Assembly (NCBI GenBank): GCA_900465665.1
Contig: UBJO01000043.1
Location: 1 to 64,000, forward strand
Direction: 5' to 3'
From: Hyphomicrobiales bacterium
GTDB lineage: Bacteria > Pseudomonadota > Alphaproteobacteria > Rhizobiales > Rhizobiaceae
DNA: 64,000 nucleotides
Position 1 is the stretch's first letter. Every line of letters begins with the position of its first letter. A program made the translations under genes and the position numbers. Shown piece by piece: positions 46,913 through 55,962 of the stretch. The notes under the pieces were generated by a model that was given only the letters and a program-made list of their open reading frames with translations, was not told the DNA's origin and made no database searches.

Positions 46913-47389
46913 ATGAAGAATTTTGTCATCGCCGCCGTATCACTTGCCGCTATGTCTGGCGCTGCGTTTGCTCAGCAGCCGGCTGCCCCTGCAACCCCTG
47001 CAGCTCCTGCAACGGCAGCTGCTGGCTCTGACGCCATGATGGCCGGTCCTGGCATGACGATGGGCAAGGCAGCGACGATGCCGCTGAAGTATGTCGAGAT
47101 CAAGGATACCGATCTCGTCACCTCGAAACTTGTTGGCGTCAATATCTACAACAAGGCAGACGAGTCCATCGGCGAGATTTCCGATGTTGTCATCGGTGGC
47201 GGCAAGTCGGTCATCGGTATCGTCGCCAGCGTCGGTGGCTTTTTGGGTGTAGGCACCAGCTATGTTGTGCTCGATCCGGCGTCGGTAGCGCTCAATGACG
47301 ACAACGGCACCTGGAAGGCCTATGTCGATACGACGAAGGACGCACTCTCTCAGGCTCCAAAGCTCGATTACGACAAGTTCAAGAAGTAA
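46913..47389 (+). CDS. secreted PRC-barrel domain protein
   Basis: 158 residues. Signal peptide ending in SGAAFA, an Ala/Pro-rich linker (AAPATPAAPA), then a PRC-barrel domain (about 75-145): TSKLVGVNIYNKADESIGEI, VVIGGGKSVIGIVASVGGFLGVG. Periplasmic PRC-barrel proteins are abundant in rhizobia and stress-linked, with no known enzyme activity. AGAGGAA precedes the ATG. Exact EcfG promoter and a terminator frame it as a one-gene unit. Confidence 0.87.
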   Translation: MKNFVIAAVSLAAMSGAAFAQQPAAPATPAAPATAAAGSDAMMAGPGMTMGKAATMPLKYVEIKDTDLVTSKLVGVNIYNKADESIGEISDVVIGGGKSVIGIVASVGGFLGVGTSYVVLDPASVALNDDNGTWKAYVDTTKDALSQAPKLDYDKFKK

Positions 47390-47437
47390 TCACTTTGCTG
47401 GCGACCGCGGATGTACCGGCGCCACGCAAACAGAAGA

Positions 47438-47467
47438 GGTCGGTGCGAGTTTCGCCCGGCCTTTTTT
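47438..47467 (+). terminator. rho-independent terminator of the PRC-barrel gene
   Basis: GGTCGG pairs with CCGGCC (one G-T pair) across a short loop and is followed by six T residues. Located about 50 bases after the stop. Confidence 0.65.
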
Positions 47468-47767
47468 ATTGACGGCATGAAGCAGTGCGAAGGTTGAGAT
47501 AAAGCTCTTACGGCTCGCCAGCCGGTGACCCGTTATAAACCCAGCGGGATGCTCGCGGGCATCCGGCGTGCGATCCCGCTCGCTGGGTCCGGCAAAGTCC
47601 CATGGTATCGCACATGTGACGTAGAACCGAGACGATGGCCTGGCCAACGTAATATCCACAGATCTCGAGCGGTTCCTTCGACTGCCAGTGATGACGTCCT
47701 CGATCGGCTTTGTACGGTCCCAGACCAATTCCTTGTCGAACTTGGAAAACTTTACAATTTAGCGTGG

Positions 47768-47980
47768 ATGACTGATGATAAAGACACCAATCACCGCTCT
47801 AGAAAGTCATTCACCAATCAGGAGCGCCGCGAACAACTCCAAGCCACGCACGAGACTGCGATGGCGGCGATCGAGGCCGAGATTGCGGCTCGCCGAAGGA
47901 AGACCGAAAAGCTTCGAGCGGCGCGGGAGGCCTTGGCGCGAGCAACGCTAGCGTCGGGCGCGCCCGCCCGAGATGATTGA
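47768..47980 (+). CDS. small basic coiled-coil hypothetical protein, 70 residues
   Basis: A long amphipathic helix (RREQLQATHETAMAAIEAEI, then ARRRKTEKLRAAREALAR) follows a short polar start. Not recognised, but a degraded copy exists at 37220-37330 in this window, which supports a real gene. The frame is open far upstream; ATG 47768 chosen as the first that gives the coherent protein, with a weak ribosome site. Confidence 0.55.
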   Translation: MTDDKDTNHRSRKSFTNQERREQLQATHETAMAAIEAEIAARRRKTEKLRAAREALARATLASGAPARDD

Positions 47981-48112
47981 TGGAAGATTGATGGTGGACT
48001 GATCCGCAGCGCGAAGGGCAGCTTAAAGGTCGCGGCCCTTGCGTTGTCCCGCCACCTCCAAGCGTGGCTTTGGCGGCTGTTCTCTTTCAATTGACACATT
48101 GGAGGAAGTTGG

Positions 48113-48970
48113 GTGTTCGAGGGGTTTGCGCTGGACTTTATCGATGTCGGTCCTGGCAAGCTAAGGGTTCGCCATGGCGGCTCGGGGCCAGCTATCCTTT
48201 TGCTCCATGGCCATCCTCGCACGCACATGACGTGGGGTCAGGTCGCAGATTTACTTGCGCCAAAGTTCACGGTTGTCTGCCCGGACCTTCGAGGCTTCGG
48301 ACAATCGTTCTTGCCCGAGGATGCGAAGGATCACGTTAATTCATCAAAGCGGGCCAAGGCGGATGATTGCGTGGCGTTGATGCGTAGCTTGGGGCATGAA
48401 CGCTTCTCCGCCGTTGGCCATGACCGCGGTAGCTATGTTGCGTTCCGGCTCGCAATGGACCATCGGGATGCCGTCGAAAACGTCGTGGTCATCGATGGCG
48501 TGCCCATTATCGAGCACCTGGAGCGGACCGACTGGCAATTCGCTCGAGACTGGTATCACTGGTTCTTCTTCGCTCAACCCGATAAACCTGAAAGGGCGAT
48601 CAACGCCGCCCCGCTGGCTTGGTACGACGCGCTGTCGCCGGATTTGATGGGCGAGGACGCTTACCTGGACGTCGTTGCAGCGGTCTCCGACCCGCATGTC
48701 GTCCATGGCATGATCGAGGATTACCGAGCCGGACTTGCCGTTGACAGGCAAGATGAGATGGAGACCTTGGCATCAGGTCGAAAAATAACCGCTCCCCTGC
48801 TTTGTCTTTGGTCGACGCGGGACGATTTGATCGACACTGTCGGCGATCCCTTGGAAATCTGGCGACGGTGGGCGACAAACGTTCACGGTTTTGGGATCGA
48901 CAGCGGTCATCATGTCGCGGAAGAAAACCCCACCGAATTGGCGGCGGCGATAGCCAGTTTTCTAGGGTGA
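48113..48970 (+). CDS. alpha/beta hydrolase of the fluoroacetate/haloacetate dehalogenase family
   Basis: 285 residues. Compared with known fluoroacetate dehalogenases it keeps HGHPRTH near residue 32, the nucleophile elbow GHDRG (Asp near 104), the following Arg, the acid Asp in VVIDGVP, the halide-pocket pair in YHWFFFAQP, EDYRAG, and the final His in DSGHHVAEE. The second substrate-carboxylate Arg (three after the first) is replaced by Tyr (GHDRGSYV), so the true substrate may not be a haloacetate. GTG start with GGAGGAAG seven to eight bases upstream. Stands alone; no dehalogenation partners nearby. Confidence 0.85.
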   Translation: MFEGFALDFIDVGPGKLRVRHGGSGPAILLLHGHPRTHMTWGQVADLLAPKFTVVCPDLRGFGQSFLPEDAKDHVNSSKRAKADDCVALMRSLGHERFSAVGHDRGSYVAFRLAMDHRDAVENVVVIDGVPIIEHLERTDWQFARDWYHWFFFAQPDKPERAINAAPLAWYDALSPDLMGEDAYLDVVAAVSDPHVVHGMIEDYRAGLAVDRQDEMETLASGRKITAPLLCLWSTRDDLIDTVGDPLEIWRRWATNVHGFGIDSGHHVAEENPTELAAAIASFLG

Positions 48971-49136
48971 GCCGAAAACCACCTCCGGTCCTTGACGGGT
49001 GACTCTCGTGTTGGCGGTCCTGAGACCACAACAAGGTTGGGCTCACTCACGACTGTCCGTGAATAGCTTGGGCAAAGCGGAACCATCCTTGCCGACGTAA
49101 ATTTTAGGTCTGTCCCATTACGAAAGGTGTTCATTC

Positions 49137-50036
49137 ATGGCTTCCGCCAACCAGTTCGATATGCAAAATCCCCTCACTCAGTATCCACGACCCGATTTTC
49201 CGAAGCAGCCGCAGCCCGTTCCTGGCCTTGCCAACAAGATGCAGCCCGTCCCGGACCACGGTGAGGAGAGCTACAGAGGTCTCGGTCGCTTGACTGGCCG
49301 TAAGGCACTTATAACGGGCGGCGATTCCGGCATCGGTCGCGCCGCGGCCATCGCCTACGCGCGCGAAGGGGCCGACGTTGTGATCAACTACCTTCCCGCG
49401 GAGCAATCGGATGCCGACGATGTCGTCAAGCTGATCGAAGCCGAAGGTAGAAAGGCCGTGGCCATTCCTGGTGATCTGAAAAGCGAGGAATTTTGTAGTG
49501 AGCTGGTCGCAAGGGCACATCGTGAACTCGGTGGCCTGGATCTGCTAGCAAACGTCGCTGGACGTCAAAAAGCGCTCGACAGCATCGAGGATTTGACCAC
49601 CGAGCAATTCGACGAGACGTTCAAGACTAACGTCTATGCGCTGTTTTGGATTTGCAAGGCCGCCTTGCCGTTGATGCCGACTGGCGCGACGATCGTCAAC
49701 ACGGCGTCGATCCAGGCCTATCAGCCGTCGGAAACTCTCCTTGACTATGCGCCGACAAAGTCCGCCATCGTGGCGTTTTCCAAGGCGCTCGCCAAGCAGG
49801 TCTTGCCCAAGGGCATTCGGGTCAACGTGGTCGCTCCAGGGCCTTTCTGGACGCCACTTCAAACGTCGGGTGGCCAGACCCAGGACGTGATTGAAAAGTT
49901 CGGGAGCGAAGTCCCGATGAAGAGGCCCGGCCAGCCGGCCGAGTGCGCGCCGATTTATGTTTTCCTCGCCTCGCAGGAATCAAGCTACATCACCGGCGAG
50001 GTGTTCGGCGTAACGGGCGGCAACACGCTGCCCTGA
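49137..50036 (+). CDS. SDR family oxidoreductase (general stress/YghA type)
   Basis: 299 residues, with the N-terminal extension of about 50 residues typical of this SDR group ([20 protein letters not shown]). NAD(P) motif [11 protein letters not shown] near residue 62, catalytic Ser in NTASIQAYQ near 190 and Y-x3-K in YAPTKSA near 205. Reduces or oxidises an unknown aldehyde/alcohol or sugar. Its stop overlaps the GH15 gene start in TGATG, so the two proteins are probably co-produced. Confidence 0.88.
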   Translation: MASANQFDMQNPLTQYPRPDFPKQPQPVPGLANKMQPVPDHGEESYRGLGRLTGRKALITGGDSGIGRAAAIAYAREGADVVINYLPAEQSDADDVVKLIEAEGRKAVAIPGDLKSEEFCSELVARAHRELGGLDLLANVAGRQKALDSIEDLTTEQFDETFKTNVYALFWICKAALPLMPTGATIVNTASIQAYQPSETLLDYAPTKSAIVAFSKALAKQVLPKGIRVNVVAPGPFWTPLQTSGGQTQDVIEKFGSEVPMKRPGQPAECAPIYVFLASQESSYITGEVFGVTGGNTLP

Positions 50037-51844
50037 TGCTAACGACCCTGACCCCTCGACGATCGGACGGCTTTCTCCCGCTGGAACACTACGGTGCGAT
50101 TGGAGACGGCCGCTCGGTGGCGCTCGTTGGAGCGGACGGATCCATCGATTGGTGGTGCGCGCCCGACATGGACTCGCCGCCGCTCTTCAACAGACTGCAT
50201 GACGCGTCGGGGGGCAGGTTTTCGATCACGCCAAGGGAGCCTTTCTGCATCGAACGGCGCTACCGTAAACACAGCAATGTGTTGGAGACCGTCTTCATCA
50301 CCAGGACTGGCTCGGCGTGTGTTACGGAATCGCTGAACAGCGGCGTAGCAGGGCGTCTGCCCTGGTGCGAGTTGGCGCGTCGCATTGAAGGCCTGTCCGG
50401 ATATGTCGACTTCGATATCCATCTTGAACCGATATGTGCCGCCGGGCCAGCGCGCCGCGTCACCAATCCGAATGCCGACATTCGTTATATTGGCGATCTC
50501 GTAACAACGTTCCGCCACGACCCGGAACTCGAAATCGATGTGGACGAGGATGCACGCACCGTCGCCCGATGGACGGCACACGCGGGGAAAGCGACGTGCG
50601 TTGCCCTTCTCGTGTCCGATCGAGCACCGCTGGCTATCCCCGCTTTGTCGGAGATTGATGCCCGTATCGATCTAAGTGACCGGGAGTGGCGTCGGTGGGC
50701 GGACCAGCTTACCTACGACGGACCTTTTGCCGATGACCTCAGGCGATGCGCCCTGTCTTTGAAGTTCCTCGTGTTCTCGAAGACTGGGGCGATTGCTGCG
50801 GCAGCTACCTCGGGGCTGCCCGAACGCATTGGCGGCGTCAAAAATTATGATTATCGTTACGCCTGGGTCAGGGACGCAGCCTATACCATCAAGGCATTGT
50901 TGCGCGCCGGCTCGCTCGAGGAACCAATAGCCGCGTTTGGTTGGCTGGTACGGACCCTTGCCAATGATGGTCCGCACCCGCTGGTCGTCTACACCTTGAC
51001 TGGCGCGGAAGTCCCCGACGAGGAAATCATCGATGTCCCAGGCTACAGGGCCTCTCGCCCTGTCAGGACGGGCAACCGTGCCAAGGAGCAGATACAACTT
51101 AGCTGCTATGGCGACATCCTCGAAACCGCATCGCTATTTGCCAGGATGGGGCACGTCATCGATCCCGACGCCGCCAGGCTGCTAACGAGGCTGGTGGATC
51201 AATGCATGGAGCGATGGACATTGAGGGATTCCGGCATCTGGGAGCTGGAGGACGAGCAGCACTACACGTTTTCCAAGATCGGCTGCTGGTTGGCGCTTTC
51301 AAAAGCGGCTCAACTCGCTCGAGACGGTCACATCGCCGGAGACGCGGATAAGTGGGAGCGCGAGAGTGAGCGCGTGAAGGGCTGGATAGACGAGAATTGC
51401 TGGTCAGAAAAACTGCAGGCGTACACATGCCATGCAGGATCCGAAAAACTTGACGCCTCGCTTCTGCTCACCACTCGTTTCGGCTTTGAACATGACGGGC
51501 GGCTTGCCAAGACCCTTGTCGCGATCGAGCGCGACCTTTCCGTTGGCCCCCTTGTGTACCGCTTTTCCGACGCCGACAGGCAAGAGGGCGCGTTCGTGGC
51601 GTGTTCATGCTGGCTGGTAGAGGCCTACGCGTTCTTGGGCAAAGTGGACCATGCCGAGGGATTGCTGAAAACCCTCCTGGAAAAGCTTGGCAATAATTTC
51701 GGGATCCTTACGGAGCAGATCGATCCCACAACCGGTGAGGGATTGGGCAACCTTCCCCAGGGCTTGAGCCATCTTGCCCTGCTTCACGCGATCTTCTCGA
51801 TCCAGGAAAACCGATCGCCAGCCGGAATATCAAGGCCTGTGTAA
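50036..51844 (+). CDS. glycoside hydrolase family 15 protein (glucoamylase/trehalase-like)
   Basis: 602 residues, usual for bacterial GH15. Begins with LEHYGAIGDGRSVALVGADG, continues with SIDWWCAPDMDSPPLF, then the catalytic (alpha/alpha)6 barrel with NYDYRYAWVRDAAYTIKALL near residue 275 and the family end GNLPQGLSHLALLHA near 575. No signal peptide, so cytosolic. Possible substrates are alpha-glucans or trehalose, which fits a stress setting. Translationally coupled to the SDR gene. A fragment of a second copy is found at 54424. Confidence 0.88.
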   Translation: MLTTLTPRRSDGFLPLEHYGAIGDGRSVALVGADGSIDWWCAPDMDSPPLFNRLHDASGGRFSITPREPFCIERRYRKHSNVLETVFITRTGSACVTESLNSGVAGRLPWCELARRIEGLSGYVDFDIHLEPICAAGPARRVTNPNADIRYIGDLVTTFRHDPELEIDVDEDARTVARWTAHAGKATCVALLVSDRAPLAIPALSEIDARIDLSDREWRRWADQLTYDGPFADDLRRCALSLKFLVFSKTGAIAAAATSGLPERIGGVKNYDYRYAWVRDAAYTIKALLRAGSLEEPIAAFGWLVRTLANDGPHPLVVYTLTGAEVPDEEIIDVPGYRASRPVRTGNRAKEQIQLSCYGDILETASLFARMGHVIDPDAARLLTRLVDQCMERWTLRDSGIWELEDEQHYTFSKIGCWLALSKAAQLARDGHIAGDADKWERESERVKGWIDENCWSEKLQAYTCHAGSEKLDASLLLTTRFGFEHDGRLAKTLVAIERDLSVGPLVYRFSDADRQEGAFVACSCWLVEAYAFLGKVDHAEGLLKTLLEKLGNNFGILTEQIDPTTGEGLGNLPQGLSHLALLHAIFSIQENRSPAGISRPV

Positions 51845-52192
51845 GACGCGATCCTTCGACACAAGGCACCTGCTCCGCTGTATCGAATAGAGATGGTCTG
51901 CAAGGAGACATTATCGAGCCAATGTCCTATTAGGCCGTCAAAAAGCATCCGACGTCAAATGCCGGCGAAATAAATGGGCGACTTCACGGTGGAGTAACCG
52001 CCGAGTCTTGGGCTTGTTGAAAAGCGATGCCACATTCGAATTCGGATGGTCCGGATTTGCTGGAGCACGCCCTTGTCGCGCAGCGCGGACCCTGAAGTCG
52101 CGGACGCGGCCAGCGTCCGTGCCCGGATGTGTTCGACGTCGTTTTCTCTTTTTTGCACATGCCCAGTAGATGGTGTGTTCCGTTTCTCGTAG
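51845..52192. other. gene-free spacer between convergent genes
   Basis: About 350 bases; no gene or clear terminator recognised. Confidence 0.4.
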
Positions 52193-52594
52193 CTAGGTCA
52201 TTGCCTTGGCGGCGGCGTACCCGCAGGCGCTTGCAACGCTAGTTAGGACCGTTCCCCAGATCATATCGACGATGCTCAGGCTGACGGGCCATCCCTTCAG
52301 CGTCGAGAGGTTTGTCATATCGTAGGTGCCGTATGCGGCAAGTCCGAGGACAGCCCCGTATCCGACCGCGACCCACACCGAACCCGCACCAAGCCCCGGC
52401 CGCACAGCAAGTACCACGATGGCAATCGCGAAGACGACGTAGAAGGCGGCGGCAACACCAAGGCTGGGGGAGGGAAGCATGAGATCGCCAAGCTGCTGAC
52501 GATAGAAGCTTTTGGCAACCAGGCCCAGCCACACCGCATCCATGAGGAGAAAAGACAAAAGTGTGGCGATGTAGGCGATGCCGAAAGTCTTCAT
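52193..52594 (-). CDS. DUF2177 family membrane protein
   Basis: 133 residues with four membrane helices: FGIAYIATLLSFLLMDAVWL at the N-terminus (with the family's DAVWLG), a long hydrophobic middle, and YGTYDMTNLSTLKGWP near residue 95, the DUF2177 signature. Function unknown. ATG at 52594 has AGGAGAG upstream. Upstream GGAAC-16-GGTT is a one-mismatch EcfG promoter. Confidence 0.87.
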   Translation of the reverse strand: MKTFGIAYIATLLSFLLMDAVWLGLVAKSFYRQQLGDLMLPSPSLGVAAAFYVVFAIAIVVLAVRPGLGAGSVWVAVGYGAVLGLAAYGTYDMTNLSTLKGWPVSLSIVDMIWGTVLTSVASACGYAAAKAMT

Positions 52595-52624
52595 TTCCAC
52601 TCTCCTGGGGTTGAGCGAAGGAGG

Positions 52625-52649
52625 AACCACGATGAGACCGAGTTGTTCC
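52625..52649 (-). promoter_or_regulatory. near-consensus EcfG-type promoter
   Basis: Minus strand GGAAC, 16-base spacer, GGTT, 31 bases before the DUF2177 gene ATG. Confidence 0.5.
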
Positions 52650-53164
52650 TGTGACAATTCATGTTGACCTGAGTGGATTGAGGCCTCGACAAAAATTGGG
52701 GCGCGGCGGACAATGGCGATAGCCGTGTCTGTCGCAGGCCGTCTCCCGGTTTATCATGCGAACGCTCCTGGCTCGCCAAGGCCATCTATCGGCGGCTTGC
52801 TTAAAGGCGAATGTCAGATCAATGATCTCCACGCTGTAGCTCAGGCGATATGTGATCCCGGATGACGCGAGCTAGTTCGTCTTCGTCACGAATACGAATT
52901 CAAAGCGAATCCACGAAGCTCTTGGCAGTCGATTGAGCTCGCATGCCACGCATGTCGCAGCCGTCTCGTTCGCGCTATGCTCGCAGGACTCGATCCAGCG
53001 TCCACAGCGCTAGCGGCTCTTCGGGCCAGTTGGTTAACGTCATTCAGGTCCTCGATCTTCCCCCGACCTGCAGGTGAAGTTAGCGCCCTCTAATGTTGTT
53101 GACCCGTATGCACTGGATCGAACTGCCACCCGCTTGTTATCCACAAGAATGCGTGTCCAACAGC
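52650..53164. other. gene-free stretch
   Basis: About 500 bases with no supported gene on either strand. Confidence 0.4.
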
Positions 53165-53216
53165 GGAACCAACTCGTAGTCGAGCGAGTTTGCTGGGACC
53201 AAGAGGTGAGATTGGA

Positions 53217-53408
53217 ATGGAACAAACGAGAGAGACCTCCTTCAATTTGCTTTTCGGCAATGCCGAAATGCGTAGACGACTTCAAACTCTCTACGAGATT
53301 GAAGACTTCCAGCCTGCGTCATTCGACTGTCTTCTAAACCGCATAAACGACGCCGAGGCGGCCAAAAGTGCTGAATTTTCCCAGGCCGACGTGCCTGCCA
53401 GGTGCTAA
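53217..53408 (+). CDS. small hypothetical protein, 63 residues
   Basis: Not recognised; polar, helical (FGNAEMRRRLQTLYEIEDF, then FDCLLNRINDAEAAK). Weak ribosome site (AAGAGG about 13 bases upstream). GGAAC-17-AGTT at 53165-53190 is a loose EcfG match in promoter position. Confidence 0.5.
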   Translation: MEQTRETSFNLLFGNAEMRRRLQTLYEIEDFQPASFDCLLNRINDAEAAKSAEFSQADVPARC

Positions 53409-53649
53409 GGACAGCGTCGGGTCTCGCTTGTGCAGTCCATGAGCACCGCGGAGCCCGACGAGGCGGTGGTCGAATCTGACGCTGAAATATTCTAGCAGGG
53501 CAGGGACACATCAATCATTGCGTCCTCTCCGGATCCCGGATGCATCTGATATGGCTTCTCCAGCGGTTTCAAAGTGCGGCCTCCCTAACTCTCGGAACTT
53601 TTCCGCTACCTCTCTGTTCGGGCTTTCGTCCCGGGCAGTGAAAGGGAAA

Positions 53650-53901
53650 ATGATGTCGTTCGACGACGACGATGGCGGCCTCGTCGCGGGCAGTTCCGCC
53701 ATGTTGAATGCCGTGGTGAAGTGGTTCCGCGTCTACCAAGTCCCGTTTGACCATGCGGTAGCCGACGTGCTTTGCACGGTTGCGATAGCGCTACACTCAA
53801 ACGGATTTGGGGAGCGGCAGATAGCTGATTTTCTGATCCAGAATTTCAATGGACCACTTGCGACCAAAGAGGCCGCGCCATCCTCATCGGTGTACCACTG
53901 A
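53650..53901 (+). CDS. small hypothetical protein, paralogue of 22568
   Basis: 83 residues. Acidic start (SFDDDDGG) and a helical core, AVVKWFRVYQV then DVLCTVAIALHSNGFGERQI, that aligns with 22568; both end in a similar short tail (APSSSVYH here). ATG at 53650 with AAAGGGAAA upstream. GGAAC-16-TGTT at 53594-53618 is a loose EcfG match. Confidence 0.65.
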   Translation: MMSFDDDDGGLVAGSSAMLNAVVKWFRVYQVPFDHAVADVLCTVAIALHSNGFGERQIADFLIQNFNGPLATKEAAPSSSVYH

Positions 53902-54423
53902 CGGATCGGCGCCCAAAGTACGGTAATGTACAAAGCGGTTGCTCTCCGGAACGACATCGAGCACTGGTCATTTACCATCTCGAGATCGCGGCCGTGTCAA
54001 ACGGACACGACGGAGATGGCGAACATAGGGATTTTTCCGTTTTCTTCCTGTGGCCAACGAAACGGCAGTCGAGCGCCCCACCCGTCCGGCGCGATCTCAT
54101 CCACGCGCTTGTCAGACCCGGTGGAACTTGCACGGAAGGGTCGTTGAAGTGGAAGGACTCTTAGCGAGATCACGACAGGCACGGATCGCGTTGCAGACGC
54201 TTGAGGTGAGCTCCGCGTCCCAAATGCCGCAAGGCACGGCACGACGCGAGGGTTGAAAGCAGAGCTTTGCCAAAGTCTGATCGGCCACCCGCATGTGAGC
54301 TACAATGAACCTTACTGAAACCACTCGATGCCGAGCGTGACGGGCATAGACGTTAGTGCCACCGGCGCGCCAGACGGGATTTCGTTATACAGAGCGTGAG
54401 ACGTTTGTGCCCTGAGACGCGGA
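53902..54423. other. gene-free stretch
   Basis: About 520 bases without a supported gene, leading into the GH15 fragment. Confidence 0.4.
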
Positions 54424-54535
54424 CAGCAAATCGATCGACGACTGGCGAGGAACTGGGTGACCTTTCGCTGGGCTTGAGCCATCTAGCCCTGCCTCAGGCG
54501 ATATATTCGATCTAAGAAAACCGAGATAACTGGCG
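54424..54535 (+). pseudogene. 3' fragment of a GH15 gene
   Basis: The bases match the 3' end of the intact GH15 gene (about 51715-51815). In one frame they read LGDLSLGLSHLALPQAIYSI, a stop, then ENR, against LGNLPQGLSHLALLHAIFSI and QENR in the intact protein. A one-base deletion and the stop show decay. No upstream part of the gene is recognisable. Confidence 0.75.
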
Positions 54536-54587
54536 ACCTCTGCGGCTCGTGTGAGCCGCAGTCATCCAAGACAAGGTCTCAAACCAA

Positions 54588-54884
54588 TTACGGTCCCTCG
54601 GTCTTCCGAATTGTTGTCTTGGCAGGCTCCCGTCCGGTGGTGATATCCACAACAGGTGACGGGGATGGAGTGGTGGTCCCGATCATTTGAGCACCGCGCC
54701 GCTTGGCCTCATCCTCGCGGTCATCCTCGTCGATGAGTTCCTGGAGGGTTTCGTGTGTGTCGTCGCCGGCAAGCTCGTCGGCGGCTTGAAGCCAGTGCCG
54801 CAAGTCCGCCCCCTCTGGCTGCCCTTCGTCAACCCAAATCTGGTAGGCGCGCGTCCTGATTTGCTCTTGCAAGTCCTGTCCCAT
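54588..54884 (-). CDS. DUF2934 domain protein
   Basis: 98 residues. The DUF2934 core is near the N-terminus: RTRAYQIWVDEGQPEGADLR then HWLQAADEL (the W-x-x-A-E-like helix typical of the family). A charged, Pro/Thr-rich tail follows. Function unknown; common in rhizobial stress and DNA-repair neighbourhoods. ATG at 54884 with AAGGAG upstream. Confidence 0.85.
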   Translation of the reverse strand: MGQDLQEQIRTRAYQIWVDEGQPEGADLRHWLQAADELAGDDTHETLQELIDEDDREDEAKRRGAQMIGTTTPSPSPVVDITTGREPAKTTIRKTEGP

Positions 54885-54927
54885 GAACACTCCTTTCCGG
54901 CTTGGCGAAATTCGCGCGGTAACCGGG

Positions 54928-55122
54928 CTAAACATCGCCACGAGGCGATTTGCCGGACGCGTCCTTCATTCCTTCATTCGTGTCCTTGTCGACCTCGGCG
55001 TCGTCCGCCGGTTTGCGCTCTTCGGATCGACGATCATGCCTGCCAGCCTGTGGCACGGGTTCTTGCTCGCGCGATGGGGTCCGGTCCGAGAAATTTTTGT
55101 CGCGTTCCATTGTCTTCTCCAT
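54928..55122 (-). CDS. small highly charged hypothetical protein, 64 residues
   Basis: Almost entirely charged or polar (DRTPSREQEPVPQAGRHDRR, DDAEVDKDTNEGMKD), so probably disordered. Lies 19 bases downstream of the first Ku gene on the same strand; probably part of that operon. Two adjacent Met codons are possible starts. Confidence 0.65.
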   Translation of the reverse strand: MEKTMERDKNFSDRTPSREQEPVPQAGRHDRRSEERKPADDAEVDKDTNEGMKDASGKSPRGDV

Positions 55123-55141
55123 GCTTGTGCCACGCTCGCGG

Positions 55142-55951
55142 CTACCCGGCCTTCCGGCCCTTGATTTCAGCGTTAACGCTCTTTCGAAGCGCGTCCATGA
55201 TATTGACGACATTGGACGCAGGCGCAGAGCTTGCCTTGCCTTTGGTTGCCTTTCGGGGCTTCAGGAGCTTCTTCTTTTCGGCGATCAGCTTCAGCAAGGC
55301 TTCTTGGATGGGGTCGCTTACCATATCCGGCGACCATTTGGCCGATTTCTTCCTGATCAGCTGCTGGACCAGCGGCACGAGGTCGGGGTCGGCTTCCTCG
55401 TCGATGTCTTCGAAATAGTTTTCCTTTGGCCGAACCTCGTCACCGAAGCGCAGCGTCCATAGAACAATACCCTGGTCGCGAGGCTCCAGCACTACGGCGC
55501 GCTCGCGTCGACCAATCACTAGTTTGGAAACACCGAGCACCTTATCCGCCTTCATGGCGTCACGAATGACGGCGAAGGCCTCGTTCCCGACGGCGTCGTT
55601 GGGCATTAGGTAGTGCGGCTTTTCCAGATAGATCCATTCGATACTGTCGGTCGGCACAAACTTTTCGATATCGATGGTTTTGACCGTATCAAGCGCAACG
55701 GCATCGAGGTCATCGTCCGTCAAGATGACGTAGTCGTTTTCGCCACGGGCATAACCCTTGGCCTCGTTCTCGTCCTTGACCGGTTTACCAGTGACCGCAT
55801 CGACATACTGCGAAATAACCCGGTTGCCCGTCTCCCTGTTTAAGGTATGGAACCGAACTTTTTCGCTCTCGCTCGTCGCTGGCGTCATGGCGACCGGGCA
55901 GGTGACGAGCGAAAGTTTCAGATAGCCTTTCCAATAGTATTTCTGAGCCAT
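55142..55951 (-). CDS. ku: Ku protein (non-homologous end joining)
   Basis: 269 residues, usual for bacterial Ku. Family features: YWKGYLKLSLVTCPVAM at the start, VRFHTLNRETGNRV near residue 32, IEWIYLEKPHYLMPN near 105 and KWSPDMVSDPIQEALLKLI near 210. A basic C-terminal tail follows. Ku dimers hold broken DNA ends and recruit LigD. ATG at 55951. It begins 11 bases after the second Ku gene; rhizobial Ku proteins encoded in pairs can form heterodimers. No ligD in the window. Confidence 0.94.
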   Translation of the reverse strand: MAQKYYWKGYLKLSLVTCPVAMTPATSESEKVRFHTLNRETGNRVISQYVDAVTGKPVKDENEAKGYARGENDYVILTDDDLDAVALDTVKTIDIEKFVPTDSIEWIYLEKPHYLMPNDAVGNEAFAVIRDAMKADKVLGVSKLVIGRRERAVVLEPRDQGIVLWTLRFGDEVRPKENYFEDIDEEADPDLVPLVQQLIRKKSAKWSPDMVSDPIQEALLKLIAEKKKLLKPRKATKGKASSAPASNVVNIMDALRKSVNAEIKGRKAG

Positions 55952-55962
55952 GATTGCGGTCC

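Noticed and set aside
49050-49136. EcfG promoter before the SDR-GH15 pair
   Set aside because: A GGAAC is present near 49078, but no GTT-containing -10 element lies 16-17 bases after it.
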